Shown: positions 27,115-36,788 of the stretch, piece by piece
Layout: each line of letters begins with the position of its first letter
Numbering within the stretch: position 1 is the first letter of the stretch
Origin: Granulicella sp. L46
Lineage (GTDB): Bacteria; Acidobacteriota; Terriglobia; Terriglobales; Acidobacteriaceae
Direction: 5' to 3'
Length of the DNA stretch: 64,000 nt
Assembly (NCBI RefSeq): GCF_009765785.1
Contig: NZ_LMUT01000009.1
Span: 322,215 to 386,214, forward strand
Notes under the pieces: model-generated
The model's input: only the letters and a program-made list of their open reading frames with translations
Told to the model about the DNA's origin: nothing
Databases searched by the model: none
Made by a program: the position numbers and the translations under genes

Positions 27115-27744
27115 TCAGCCCTCGAGGAAGCCGCGCTTCATCGCGATCATTACGGCGTGGGTACGATCATTCGCCTGCAGCTTGGCAAGGATGCTTTTCA
27201 TGTGTCCCTTCACCGTATCTTCGGAGATAAAAAGCTTGTCGGCGACGATCTTGTTCGAGCATCCGGATGCAACCACCCGCAGCACTTCAATCTCTCGGTC
27301 GGAGAGCGCGTCGGCGCTGTAGTGCTCGGCAATCTCCGAAGCGATTTCGGGTGGAATTCGCCGGTGGCCTGCATGCACGGAGCGGATGGTATCAATTAGC
27401 TCGGTGCGCAACATGCCCTTGAGCAAGTAGCCGACAGCCCCGAGTTTGAGTGCGCGCGAAGCCTGGATATCTCCAGAATAAGTGGTGAGGATGACAATGC
27501 GCGCATTGGGAAACTCGCTACGAATGGCAGCCGTTGCATCGATTCCGTTCATCTGCGGCATCTGCAGGTCCATCAAGGTCACGTCAGGGCGATGTTGTCG
27601 AAACGCCGCGATCGCGTCGATCCCGTTCTTCGCCTGCGCAACCAGCTCCATGTCGCTCTGCTGCTGCAGCGCGAATGCGATGCCATCGCGAACGAGCGGA
27701 TGATCGTCGACGCAAAGCACCCTGATTTTGCCGGAACTTGCCAT
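27115..27744 (-). CDS. NarL/FixJ-family response regulator, orphan
   Basis: 209 aa from the ATG at 27742-27744 (GAGG upstream); a longer frame to 27837 adds residues outside the receiver fold. D13-D14, phosphoacceptor D59 (VTLMDLQMP), T87/T88, K109, then a LuxR-type HTH (LSDREIEVLRVVASGCSNKIVADKL, EDTVKGHMKSIL). Same length and domain spacing as the regulator at 11762, ending AMKRGFLEG versus AFKRGILEQ, so they are recent paralogues. No kinase is adjacent; the Reg_prop kinase at 17870 is the likely partner because it too lacks a neighbour regulator. Confidence 0.92.
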   Translation of the reverse strand: MASSGKIRVLCVDDHPLVRDGIAFALQQQSDMELVAQAKNGIDAIAAFRQHRPDVTLMDLQMPQMNGIDATAAIRSEFPNARIVILTTYSGDIQASRALKLGAVGYLLKGMLRTELIDTIRSVHAGHRRIPPEIASEIAEHYSADALSDREIEVLRVVASGCSNKIVADKLFISEDTVKGHMKSILAKLQANDRTHAVMIAMKRGFLEG

Positions 27745-28639
27745 CACTGCCTCGCTGAAATCTACATCGTCTATGCGCTGAAGATACCACTCGTCGCTGT
27801 GCAGTCCGCTACCCGAAAGTGTGGTTTTCATCAGCACCAGATATCACGAGCCGGCTAGGCCAAACCAAGCCACCATTCGCGGCAGCGGCGTGGAAGGTGT
27901 AAGTGTCGGGTTGGAGGTTCATGTAGGTCGCTTCGGTGCGCGTTCGTTTTCACCCAATTTGCTTACAATCTGTGTTGGGCTGGATCGGTTCCGGAGTAGA
28001 ACTGCACAAAATACTGGCTTTTCGGCAACTACGAATAGTTGTGACTCCTCCCGCCGTATTTCAAATGGTGATAAATCGCCAATTCACTCAACGACACGGA
28101 CTAGTAACGATAATTCGACTTCTCGTCAGTGATCATCACCTGTAGACAATGTGCTCGACCGGACACTCGCTATTGCCGTTCGTGGCGCGTAAGCGTGCTC
28201 GATAGCGTGGGTCCATTTGTGGGTCCAATAAGGGTCCAATATGTGTTGCGGAGTGTTGTTTTCCAGTGTTTTGGACACTCTTGGATTTCGCTAAGTTGTT
28301 TTAAAGTACGCGATTCTTGTACTTTAGGGTTGATCGAATCGGAACATCGGAACGAAGCAGCCTAAGCTCACTATTTGCACAACTTAGATCCGACGCGTGT
28401 TCACAGCGCTTCTCAGGACAAACCTTACGCAAGCGTTGAGAACGCGCCAGAACTCTTCGAAACCTGGAATTCGAACCTGTAGATGGATCGATCCCGAAGA
28501 TCAGGACGCTGGAGAATAACCTTGCGCCTCACTGGCATAGCTCCTCTTTCAAGGTTACCGTCGCAGTGAGAAGCTGCTAAACGTAGGGAGATTCAGGACC
28601 AGAAGTAAGTGGAACAGACTTCGTTTTACGGCGACCTCA
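27745..28639. other. Intergenic stretch without a convincing gene
   Basis: About 0.9 kb upstream of the second response regulator and downstream of the giant protease gene. It is clearly more AT-rich than its neighbours. No frame of coding quality. It contains a cluster of three GGGTCCA repeats (listed separately) and a TTCGAA-centred T-arm look-alike near 28465 that does not fold as a tRNA. Confidence 0.5.
28209..28238. repeat. Three direct GGGTCCA repeats at near-helical spacing
   Basis: GGGTCCA occurs at 28209-28215, 28221-28227 and 28232-28238, i.e. every 11-12 bp, so the copies face the same side of the helix. The extended copies are TGGGTCCATT, TGGGTCCAAT and AGGGTCCAAT. This resembles iterons or the arm sites bound by excisionases or integrases, but no such gene is nearby. 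Confidence 0.5.
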
Positions 28640-28680
28640 GAGGATCGATAACGATATGTCGCTTATCGCTATCGATCCTC
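28640..28680. terminator. Long stem-loop downstream of the giant protease gene
   Basis: GAGGATCGATA (28640-28650) pairs with TATCGATCCTC (28670-28680), and an inner CGATA/TATCG pair extends the stem after a single A-C mismatch, giving about 17 paired positions and a 7-nt loop. It starts 22 nt beyond the stop of the 28702-35784 gene. It lacks a T-run, so it may act as a 3' stabiliser or in attenuation rather than as a simple intrinsic terminator. Confidence 0.6.
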
Positions 28681-28701
28681 ATCTGCAGCTTAGGTGCTCA
28701 A

Positions 28702-31700
28702 CTACTGAACGATCAGCGTCACCGTTGCCACATGTTGGACGGTACCGCTGGTTCCCGTAATAGTGATCGGATAAGAGCCGGATGCGACCTTACCCAAGCT
28801 CGCATTTGAGCTGCAGCCGCCCGTAGCGAATCCGCCGATGGCGAGCATCAGTAGTAAGCAAAGTCGCTGTGCAATTCGCTTACGCGAGTAGCGCAAACCT
28901 ACCAGCGGCAAAATCAGCAGTGCCAAAGACCAAGGTGGAACGCCCTTGGACGAATTGCTAGCGACCGTGGATACAGTGCTAACCGTTACGGATACCGTTT
29001 GAGCTCCACTCGTGCTGGAGAGAGTGGTGGGGCTCACAGTAGCAGCTGCACCAGTCGGCAGACCTGTAACGGCAAAGCTCACAGTGCCTGGATACGAGCC
29101 GCCCGACGGTGCGACCGCGAGCGTATACGTAGCCGAACTTCCAGAAGACACCGACAGCGTTGACGCGCCGAACACCTGCATTGTGAAGTCGAGGCCAGTA
29201 ACTGTGAAACTCTGCGTCACGGATGTTGCGGCGGCGAAGCTCGTATTTCCTGCCTGCGAAGCGGTGATCGAGCATGTACCAGCCGCAATCAACGTAAGAG
29301 TGCTCCCGGATACGCTGCACACACTTGAAGTGGTGGACGTGTATGAGACAGTCAGGCCTGAGCTTGCAGTCGCAGTCAGCGTTAGCGGCGAACTGGCAAG
29401 AGTTGTATTCGGGAGAGCGGCGAAGGTAATCGTCTGTGTAGTCGCCGTTACCGCGAAGCTCTGTGTCACAGGTGTCGCTGCGGCATAGCTGGTGTTTCCT
29501 GGCTGGGACGCCGTGACGGTGCAGGTTCCTGCTGTGACGAAGGTGATTTTGCCGCCCGTCACGGTGCACACAGATTGTGTCGTTGAGGCATAGCTGACAG
29601 TCAGCCCAGAGCTTGCAGTCGCGTTCAGTGCCGGTGGAGTGCTTGTAAAGGCTGTGGTCGGGAGAACCCCAAAGGTGATCGTCTGCGCGCTTGAGGTCAC
29701 GCTGAAGCTTTGCGTTACCGGCGTCGCTGCAGAGTAGGTACCGTTTCCGGACTGGATGGCTTCAATGACAACGGTGCCAGCAGCGGTGTAGGTGATCGTC
29801 GCGTTGTTCGTGCCGCTCAATGTGGCCGGTCCGCTGAGGATTGAGAACGTTACGGGTAGCCCTGAACTCGCTGTCGCTGTCAGCGTCATTTGCTCACCAA
29901 CGCTTCTGGCCGTTGGTTGCGGGAAGCTGATCGTCTGCGCGATGGGCCCGGAAAGTGCGATCGTACCGGAGATGCTGCCGGTGTAGTCAGAATCCCCTGA
30001 GTAAGCAGCGTCCACTAGATGCTGGCCTACTCCAACAGGAGAGATGTTCGTTGCTGTGGCTGTAACCTGCTGCGTTCGTAGCGACGTTAACGAGGTGATC
30101 GAGTTGAGATTCTCATTCGCTGTGGCCACGTCCGGGATGCCGTCTCCATCCCAGTCACCAGCGACGATCGCCGAGGGTTCAGCCCCTGCTGGCAAAGGAA
30201 TAGTGACCGCAGCACCAAACGTGCCGTCCCCATTGCCAAGCAAGGTGTAGACAGTGGAAACATCTTGAAACAGCAATGCGATGTCAGGCTTTCCATCGCC
30301 ATTGAAGTCAGCGACGGCGATGCCTTGAGGGGTCGGACTGATGATCGGCTGGGCGCTTGCTGCTGCGCTGAATGTGCCGTCCCCATTGCCCAGCAGGGTC
30401 GTCGTGCCATTCGCGGCGAATGCAAAGATATCCGGCTTCCCGTCCTGATTGAAGTCACCGACGGCGATGTATGTCAGATATCCTGGCGTCGATACTGCGG
30501 GCAGAGTCTTGAACGTTCCATCTCCGTTGCCGAGTAAGACCACGACCGAGCTCGGCACACCTCCGTTTACAAAGGCAAGGTCAGGGATGCCGTCACCGTT
30601 GAAGTCAGCTTCAACTAGATCTGCGGGCGAGATGATGCCAGATACCACGACGGTGGGCGCATTGAAGGTGCCGTCACCGTTACCGAGCAGGATAGAAATG
30701 GAACCACTGCCGGAGTTCGAATTTTCGACGGCCAGATCCTCAATACCGTCACCGTTGAAGTCTGCTACAACGAGCAAGTAAGAAACTGAGGCGGCTTGCG
30801 AATTAAGGATTGCCGGAGCAAATGTTCCATCTCCATGGCCCAAAAAGACAGCGATCGTGCTGCTGTTTCCCATCACCACGGCCAGATCGGCATTGCCATC
30901 CCGATTAAAGTCTCCGACCACGGCCATCAAGGGTCCACTGCCCTGGGAGGAAAGTTGGAGCGTATTGGTAGCCGCTTGAAAGGTGCCATCCCCTTTTCCC
31001 AGAAGAATGGTGATCGAATGGCCGAGCTCATTCAATACGGCCAAGTCCGGTATCCCATCTCCGTTGAAATCGGCCGTCACAACGGAAGAAGGATTCTGCC
31101 CTACGGCGGGCGATTGAGCGATTGTCATGCTGGAGGTCGCGGTGGCATTTTGCAAAGCCGCCTGCGCGAGTTGCTGGTTGCCGTTGGTGGAATCCACGAA
31201 AGATACGTTGCCGGTTGGTGCGATGGCTCCTTCCGCGGTGACGGTGGCCGTCAACGTGTAGTTGCCGATACTGCCAGCCTGGGTGATGGTTGTGGTGGTG
31301 GGCAGCGATGAGGTCACGGTGAAATCAGATGGAGCGGATGCGCTTGCGGCGTTCTCGTTCGATGACATGAATACAGCCTTGATGCTGTGACTGCCGATGC
31401 CCGGGACGAATCGAAGGACCGCCGTTCCTGAACTGGTGAGTTGCGCGCTGCCAAGCCTGTGGATCGAATCACAGTAGAGCGCTGTGGCATCGCAGAAGTT
31501 CACCTGCCCGGTCGTCAACGACGTTGAGCCTGTAGAGACGGTCGCGGTAGCTGTGACTGTTGTCCCCAGATTCACCGACGTGATCGGAGCTCCGCTCGCA
31601 GTGAGTGAGAGCGAGGTTGAGGTAACCGACTGTGGACCGACCACCGTTACAGGAACCGTGGTGCTGGCCGTCAATCCGCAACAGGTTCCGGTGACGATAA

Positions 31701-34700
31701 CCGAGGAGGTACCGAGAGGAGCTGCGCTGCTTGCGCTCACGGTCATGGTGCTGGTGAAGTTGGTGGGATCGGGAGAAAACGAGGCGGTCACTCCGGAGGT
31801 TAGAGCGGATGCGGCCAGAGTTACGCCGGATGGCAACGGAGCCGGTGACGAGGCGTACAGGATGGCGGTCGCTGTCCCTCCCTGGTGAAGGGTGATGCCG
31901 GCGGACGTTGACGAGACAGAGAAGGTGGGCGCGAGCACGCTTAGCTGCAGGGGAGTGGTCGTCACAGCTGAACCTGATGTGCCAGTGATGGTGAGGTTGT
32001 ACACCCCCACGAGCGCCGAACTGCCAGCCGTAATCGTCATGGTGCTGGACTTGGTGGTGGGATTTGGCGAAAAGGATGCGGTCACGCCAGCAGGCAGACC
32101 CGCAATCGAAAAGGACACGCTGCCTGTGAACCCCAGATCTGGCTGCACCTCGAGTGGGATGGCAGTTGACGATCCCTGGATGACATTACCCGCACCGCCG
32201 CCGCCGATCGTGAAAAAAGGTGCCTGTACGCTCAAAGTACTTTCATGCGTTACGGTCTGATTGCCGGAGGTTCCGGTATAGGTTAGGGTGTACAGGCCTA
32301 CCGGGGTAGTGGGTGAGGCTGTCACGGTCATCGTGCTGCTGCCGGTGGTTGGGTTGGGAGAAAAGGAAGCGGTCGCTCCGTTGGGCAGGCCGGAGACAGC
32401 GAGGTTGACCGCGCTGGTGAAACCGTTCTGCGGGTTGACCGTAACTGTTCCCGTCGCATTGCTCCCTTGTCCGACCTCGAACCCAATGCCGGGCACACTG
32501 AGGGTAAAGGTGGGGGCATAGACACCTATATAGACAGTTGTGGAAGCCGTCAGAGTGCCCGAGGTCCCCGTAATCGTCAGCGCATACTGTCCGGGGGAGA
32601 CGCTGCTCGATAGGGTCAATGTCAGTGTGGTAGATCCGACGGCCGATGGCGTGGGTGAAAAAGCCGCGGTGACGCCGCTGGGAAGACCGCTGATGGAGAA
32701 GCTGACGCTGCCGTTGAAGCCAGTGGTCGAATTCACAACGAGGAAGAAGCTGGAGGTCGTGCCCTGTCCGAGGAAGGCGTTATCTCGATTGGAGCTGAGA
32801 GTAAAACTTGGCGCAGCGATCACCAGGGTGATCGAAGTCGTGGAGGTCTGGCCGCCCGAGGTTCCAACGATGGTTAAGGGATACTGTCCCAAAGCAGTAG
32901 TGTTCGCCACGGTCAGGGTAAATTGACTTTGGCTTGCGACAGGGTTCTGCGAGAACGAGGCCGTGACGCCACTTGGAAGACCCGAAACCGACACACTGAC
33001 GCTCCCTGTAAACCCATACTCATCGGTTATGAAGAGCAATCCGCTCAAGGTTGTGCCCTGTCCCATAGAGATGGTAGAAGACCCTGCCACGTTCACAGTG
33101 AAGGTCGGCACGTAGACCCCAAGTGCAATCGTGGTCGTCGATGTATACGTGCCCAGAGTGCCTGTGACGGTCAGTGAGTATGTGCCCGGTACGACTGCGC
33201 TGCCGACATTCAGGGTCAGCACGGATGCGCCCGATGCAGTAGGGGAGAATGAGGCTGTCACGCCACTGGGAAGACCTGAGACGCTCAGACTTACATTGCC
33301 AGTAAGACCATCGGATATAAGAGTGTTGACGATGATCGTCCCCGACATTCCCTGGCCAATGCTCAGGCTTCCTGTGCTGGTGAGCTCGAGCCCCGGCGCA
33401 TTGATCGTCAGGGAGGCCGTAGTGCTCGCCGTTACGCCGCCCGATGTCCCGGTAATGGTGATGAGGGTTGTACCCGGCGCGGCGCTGGCGCTTACAGAAA
33501 CATTGAGAGAGGCTGTGCTGGTGGTTGGGCTCCCTGTAAAAGTAGCTGTTACGCCGCTCGGCAATCCGGAGACGGCTAAGGCCACTGACCCGGTGAATCC
33601 ATACCTGGGAACGACGGTGATGGCCGACTTCCCGGTGCCCCCCTGATTGACGTTGGGAACCAAAACACGCGCGCCTGAAGACACGGTCGTGGCGGTGAGA
33701 CTGAAGCTCGGCGTTTGTATGGCGAGAGATACGTTTGTGGACGCGGTTAGCGTACCGGAGGTGCCGGTGATCGTAATCGGCCCGGTTCCCACTGTAGCTG
33801 TACTGGTCGAAGAGACTGTCAGGGTGGATGCATTGCTTGCCGGGTTCGGAGAAAACGAAGCCGTGGTGCCTTCCGGCAGTTGTGAGGTCACAGCCAGATT
33901 CACCGGGCCCGAAAAGCCGCCAGCGTCGGTGACATTGATATTTGTGGAAGCTGAGCCTCCCGGGTTTTCCGAGATCGTTCCCTGCGTGGCTGCGAGCCAG
34001 AAGCCGGGGATCTGCGGGCCGGCAAGATCGTCGATCAGGCTCTGTCCTGCGGGACTTCCCCAGCCGGTGGTGAGGTCATAGCCAGGTACAGCGTTATAAA
34101 AGACGGGTTGGTTATCGGTATCGTTGTTTCCGCTGGTGATGTCGTGCAGATCGTTTGCGGCGCCAGTTCCTTGAGCTAACGCATAAAGGGGCGGGTTAAG
34201 AAAGCCGATGCCGCCGGCTGGCGCGTTGTTGGCCTCAACGGCCTGTTGGTTCACGAGGGCCATGAACCCTGCCCAGCGCGGGGCCGCAAAGCTGGTTCCC
34301 CCCGCGTCTCCGAAGCATGTCCCGTCGGCGCAGAGGTAGTTGTCGAAATCCCCTTCCATTGCGACATCCGGTACGTTGCGAAGCGTTGCGGACCCTCCGT
34401 TGGCAGAGTTAGCGAGACCCACCTGCCAGCCTGGGATACCGAGTCCGTCCGGGCTTATCCCTCCTGCACTGCCGTGACCGTTATCGTTCCATACGACCTC
34501 TGAGCTCCAGCTCCCCCCGACCGAGATGGTCGAGAGGGTCGTCGCTCCGACTGCTGTTACAAATTGATCTTCCTGGGGATAAAAAGAGGGGCTGATGGCG
34601 GCATCGAAAGCACCGTCGTCTCCAGAGGCTGTAAAGAAGCTCTGACCTTGCGCTGCCATCTCCTGAAAGAACGAGTCGTTTGCGGTCGGGCTATCCGGCA

Positions 34701-35784
34701 ACCAGCTCCAGGAGCAACTGATCTGCTGTGCCTGATTTTCCGACACCATGGAGTTGAGGATGTCGGCATCCACTTCTCCGATGTAGACGCGCACCTGACT
34801 GAGCCCCGGTGCCATCCCGATTGCCTGAACGATATCGAGCGTCTCCTCTGCGTCGCTAGAGGAGCCAGCATATCCTGGAGCTCCCGTTTCACCATCCAGC
34901 AGTACCTCGTTGATCGGCACGGTGAAACTCTGCCCAGCGGTGCTGAAGGTGCTTTCGACCCCGCTTAGATCGAAGCCATCGAACTCAAACAGACCCACAG
35001 TCTGCCCGTTGCCTGTCAACGTCGTTCCGCCATAGTAGGCTGCCCGCATGTCACTCGCCAGGTAGGAGCCTCCAGGACCTGATCCATTCACGATATTCGG
35101 ATGCTGTCCGCTAACGGCTCTCTTCACCATCGGCTGCGGCAGCGAGTAATTGTTCAGGCCCGCGACACGTGCAACCGCCACACCAAGATTGAGAGATGGC
35201 TCTCGGTCTGGAGAGTAGAACGTGCGGCTTTCTGTCGGATGCTGGTACACATTCATGGAAACATGAAAAGCTCGGTTAATCTGTGCCACTGTGCCGCTCA
35301 TGGGTACGGTGAGCCGGTTAGCGGTGCTTTGCCCCACGACAAACCCATTGGACCTGGCAAACGCCACGACTTCCTGGTAGTCGTCCGCTGTAGGACCGAA
35401 CTGCTGCGTAAACTGCCCCACGGTCAGGAAGTGACGATAGTCAGGATCCTTCGGATCGTACAAACGGCTCAGCAGACTGGTGAGCGCGGTCTGGTTCCGG
35501 AGCGGTAATACGATCGAAATATGAAGCTGTTGGTCCGCTGCCAGAGGGCTCAGCAGTGCCGCGCGCCCATCCGAAACCGCGGGCCGTACATGATGGTGAA
35601 GAACCTGGAGAGGCTGCTGGGCGAAGGACGAAATCCATCCGCCGAGGGGAAAGAATGTCAGCGGGATAACAAACGCCAGCCGACAAAGCCACTGGCTGCT
35701 GATGCCATGTTCTCTGCGATGTCCACATGCCGAAGTGTCCGACGAACCCGCTACAAGCCAATCCCGGTGAATCCCTGCAATCAT
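28702..35784 (-). CDS. Giant secreted S53 (sedolisin) protease with Ig-like repeats, VCBS propeller and C-terminal membrane segments
   Basis: 2360 aa. Signal segment (LCRLAFVIPLTFFPLGGW, about 34-57), pro-kumamolisin activation domain, then S53 catalytic domain to about 610 with E313...D317 (EETLD), oxyanion D389 (ASGDDG) and Ser498 (GGTSFAAP), and the calcium-site end (GYDLTTGWGSP). Next come eight Ig-like repeats of about 95 aa (GLPSGVTASFSP ... LTITGTSG), an Ig-like domain split by about seven VCBS/FG-GAP repeats (DFNGDGIPDLA ... LLGNGDGTF, about 30085-31100), three further Ig-like repeats (TATASSGLTVSY), and a last beta-sandwich interrupted by about 60 residues holding two hydrophobic stretches, basic residues and a lipobox-like Cys2324. 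Acid-active extracellular proteolysis is the family function; the repeats suggest surface display or adhesion. Confidence 0.9.
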   Translation of the reverse strand: MIAGIHRDWLVAGSSDTSACGHRREHGISSQWLCRLAFVIPLTFFPLGGWISSFAQQPLQVLHHHVRPAVSDGRAALLSPLAADQQLHISIVLPLRNQTALTSLLSRLYDPKDPDYRHFLTVGQFTQQFGPTADDYQEVVAFARSNGFVVGQSTANRLTVPMSGTVAQINRAFHVSMNVYQHPTESRTFYSPDREPSLNLGVAVARVAGLNNYSLPQPMVKRAVSGQHPNIVNGSGPGGSYLASDMRAAYYGGTTLTGNGQTVGLFEFDGFDLSGVESTFSTAGQSFTVPINEVLLDGETGAPGYAGSSSDAEETLDIVQAIGMAPGLSQVRVYIGEVDADILNSMVSENQAQQISCSWSWLPDSPTANDSFFQEMAAQGQSFFTASGDDGAFDAAISPSFYPQEDQFVTAVGATTLSTISVGGSWSSEVVWNDNGHGSAGGISPDGLGIPGWQVGLANSANGGSATLRNVPDVAMEGDFDNYLCADGTCFGDAGGTSFAAPRWAGFMALVNQQAVEANNAPAGGIGFLNPPLYALAQGTGAANDLHDITSGNNDTDNQPVFYNAVPGYDLTTGWGSPAGQSLIDDLAGPQIPGFWLAATQGTISENPGGSASTNINVTDAGGFSGPVNLAVTSQLPEGTTASFSPNPASNASTLTVSSTSTATVGTGPITITGTSGTLTASTNVSLAIQTPSFSLTATTVSSGARVLVPNVNQGGTGKSAITVVPRYGFTGSVALAVSGLPSGVTATFTGSPTTSTASLNVSVSASAAPGTTLITITGTSGGVTASTTASLTINAPGLELTSTGSLSIGQGMSGTIIVNTLISDGLTGNVSLSVSGLPSGVTASFSPTASGASVLTLNVGSAVVPGTYSLTVTGTLGTYTSTTTIALGVYVPTFTVNVAGSSTISMGQGTTLSGLLFITDEYGFTGSVSVSVSGLPSGVTASFSQNPVASQSQFTLTVANTTALGQYPLTIVGTSGGQTSTTSITLVIAAPSFTLSSNRDNAFLGQGTTSSFFLVVNSTTGFNGSVSFSISGLPSGVTAAFSPTPSAVGSTTLTLTLSSSVSPGQYALTITGTSGTLTASTTVYIGVYAPTFTLSVPGIGFEVGQGSNATGTVTVNPQNGFTSAVNLAVSGLPNGATASFSPNPTTGSSTMTVTASPTTPVGLYTLTYTGTSGNQTVTHESTLSVQAPFFTIGGGGAGNVIQGSSTAIPLEVQPDLGFTGSVSFSIAGLPAGVTASFSPNPTTKSSTMTITAGSSALVGVYNLTITGTSGSAVTTTPLQLSVLAPTFSVSSTSAGITLHQGGTATAILYASSPAPLPSGVTLAASALTSGVTASFSPDPTNFTSTMTVSASSAAPLGTSSVIVTGTCCGLTASTTVPVTVVGPQSVTSTSLSLTASGAPITSVNLGTTVTATATVSTGSTSLTTGQVNFCDATALYCDSIHRLGSAQLTSSGTAVLRFVPGIGSHSIKAVFMSSNENAASASAPSDFTVTSSLPTTTTITQAGSIGNYTLTATVTAEGAIAPTGNVSFVDSTNGNQQLAQAALQNATATSSMTIAQSPAVGQNPSSVVTADFNGDGIPDLAVLNELGHSITILLGKGDGTFQAATNTLQLSSQGSGPLMAVVGDFNRDGNADLAVVMGNSSTIAVFLGHGDGTFAPAILNSQAASVSYLLVVADFNGDGIEDLAVENSNSGSGSISILLGNGDGTFNAPTVVVSGIISPADLVEADFNGDGIPDLAFVNGGVPSSVVVLLGNGDGTFKTLPAVSTPGYLTYIAVGDFNQDGKPDIFAFAANGTTTLLGNGDGTFSAAASAQPIISPTPQGIAVADFNGDGKPDIALLFQDVSTVYTLLGNGDGTFGAAVTIPLPAGAEPSAIVAGDWDGDGIPDVATANENLNSITSLTSLRTQQVTATATNISPVGVGQHLVDAAYSGDSDYTGSISGTIALSGPIAQTISFPQPTARSVGEQMTLTATASSGLPVTFSILSGPATLSGTNNATITYTAAGTVVIEAIQSGNGTYSAATPVTQSFSVTSSAQTITFGVLPTTAFTSTPPALNATASSGLTVSYASTTQSVCTVTGGKITFVTAGTCTVTASQPGNTSYAAATPVTQSFAVTATTQTITFAALPNTTLASSPLTLTATASSGLTVSYTSTTSSVCSVSGSTLTLIAAGTCSITASQAGNTSFAAATSVTQSFTVTGLDFTMQVFGASTLSVSSGSSATYTLAVAPSGGSYPGTVSFAVTGLPTGAAATVSPTTLSSTSGAQTVSVTVSTVSTVASNSSKGVPPWSLALLILPLVGLRYSRKRIAQRLCLLLMLAIGGFATGGCSSNASLGKVASGSYPITITGTSGTVQHVATVTLIVQ

Positions 35785-35939
35785 GCGTTACCTGCCCCGT
35801 GCAGCTCTGTTGTGGTCGTCCGGATAACGGTCTGCTGGTATTTCCAAATTATCGCAGGGTGCAGCACTCTTTTCTCAATAGAAATCCAACCCGTTCGACA
35901 CCCTATGAGCCTTGCTGCGATGTTCCGTTGTATCCATAG

Positions 35940-36740
35940 AGTTCGTTCCGGGTATGCGATACGATAGGGCAAAATTATCGCGCGGCCATTCGGACCGGTC
36001 GACAGAAGTGGACGGTTTCCAGCGGTATCTCCAAGATTGATCTTCAAGCCGCATTGCAAACTGAGTTGTCGAAGGATTCCCCAAGAGCAATTGAGGAGAT
36101 TGCGCATGGTCTCGGTTATGCTGCCGCTGGATCCCTACGAGACGTGGCTCCAGAGATATGCAAGAAGATCACCGAGAAGCGGGCGGGTCATCGGAGACGT
36201 GTTTCGCTGCAGCGGAAGGGAGTGCTCTCGCTGGCGCTAACGGAGGAGCCAGCACCCAGCATCGAAGAGTTGCGTGTTCGTTTGGGTCTGAGATCTAGTG
36301 ATCAGCTTCGGTCAGTGGATGAAGAACTTTGTAAATCCTTGCGTAAGCGATACAGGATGAGGCTGGAGAAAGAACGAGACTGTGTTCGTTCCTTGATCGA
36401 GGGGTGTTTAGAGCAGCCTAATATGAGGTGGAAAACTGTCGAGGACGCTACAGGGTGGATCAGGTCTCGAATTAGAAACCACTTTCCAGATCTTTATGCG
36501 AAAGCGAAAGCACTCTGTAAAGAAACCTGGGATCATGGGTCGGAATCGAGTTTGAATGCCGCAGAAGCACACGTTAGGCAAGTGATTGAAAAGTTGCTAG
36601 CAAGGGGAATCCAACCATCGATACGGAATGTATACAGGGCTGTTCCCAATGCGCCTTATCTAGGAATAACCTGGATTGAGAGGATCTTGCGAAAAATACG
36701 ACAGGAAGAAACTCTGCCGACTAATAATGCAGCAGCGTGA
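35940..36740 (+). pseudogene. 5'-truncated TniQ/TnsD-like protein remnant (C-terminal HTH repeats)
   Basis: The frame is open from 35940 (just after a TAG) to the TGA at 36738-36740 but has no ATG near its start; a TTG at 36054 is the only plausible start. The product has repeated helix-turn-helix-like units of the TniQ/TnsD C-terminal type: LQAALQTELSKDSPRAIEEIAHGLGYAAAGSLRDVAPEICKKI, then APSIEELRVRLGLRSSDQLRSVDEELCKSLRKRY, and a third, VRQVIEKLLARGIQPSIRNVYRAV. In full proteins an N-terminal zinc-containing TniQ domain precedes these, and the protein selects transposition targets. That domain is missing. Base composition is more AT-rich than in neighbouring genes. I read it as the tail of a mobile-element gene left after loss of the rest. 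Confidence 0.6.
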
Positions 36741-36788
36741 CACAAGATTAGAAAGCGAATAAATGGAGAAGTATTTCTAGGTACTCTG

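Noticed and set aside
28440-28500. Possible tRNA fragment (TTCGAAT T-loop look-alike on the minus strand)
   Set aside because: The flanking bases do not form the 5-bp T-stem, and no acceptor or anticodon arm is present.
30044-34081. Many plus-strand frames rich in Val, Pro and Thr opposite the giant protease
   Set aside because: They mirror the Ig-like repeats read backwards; none has a start context or known domain.
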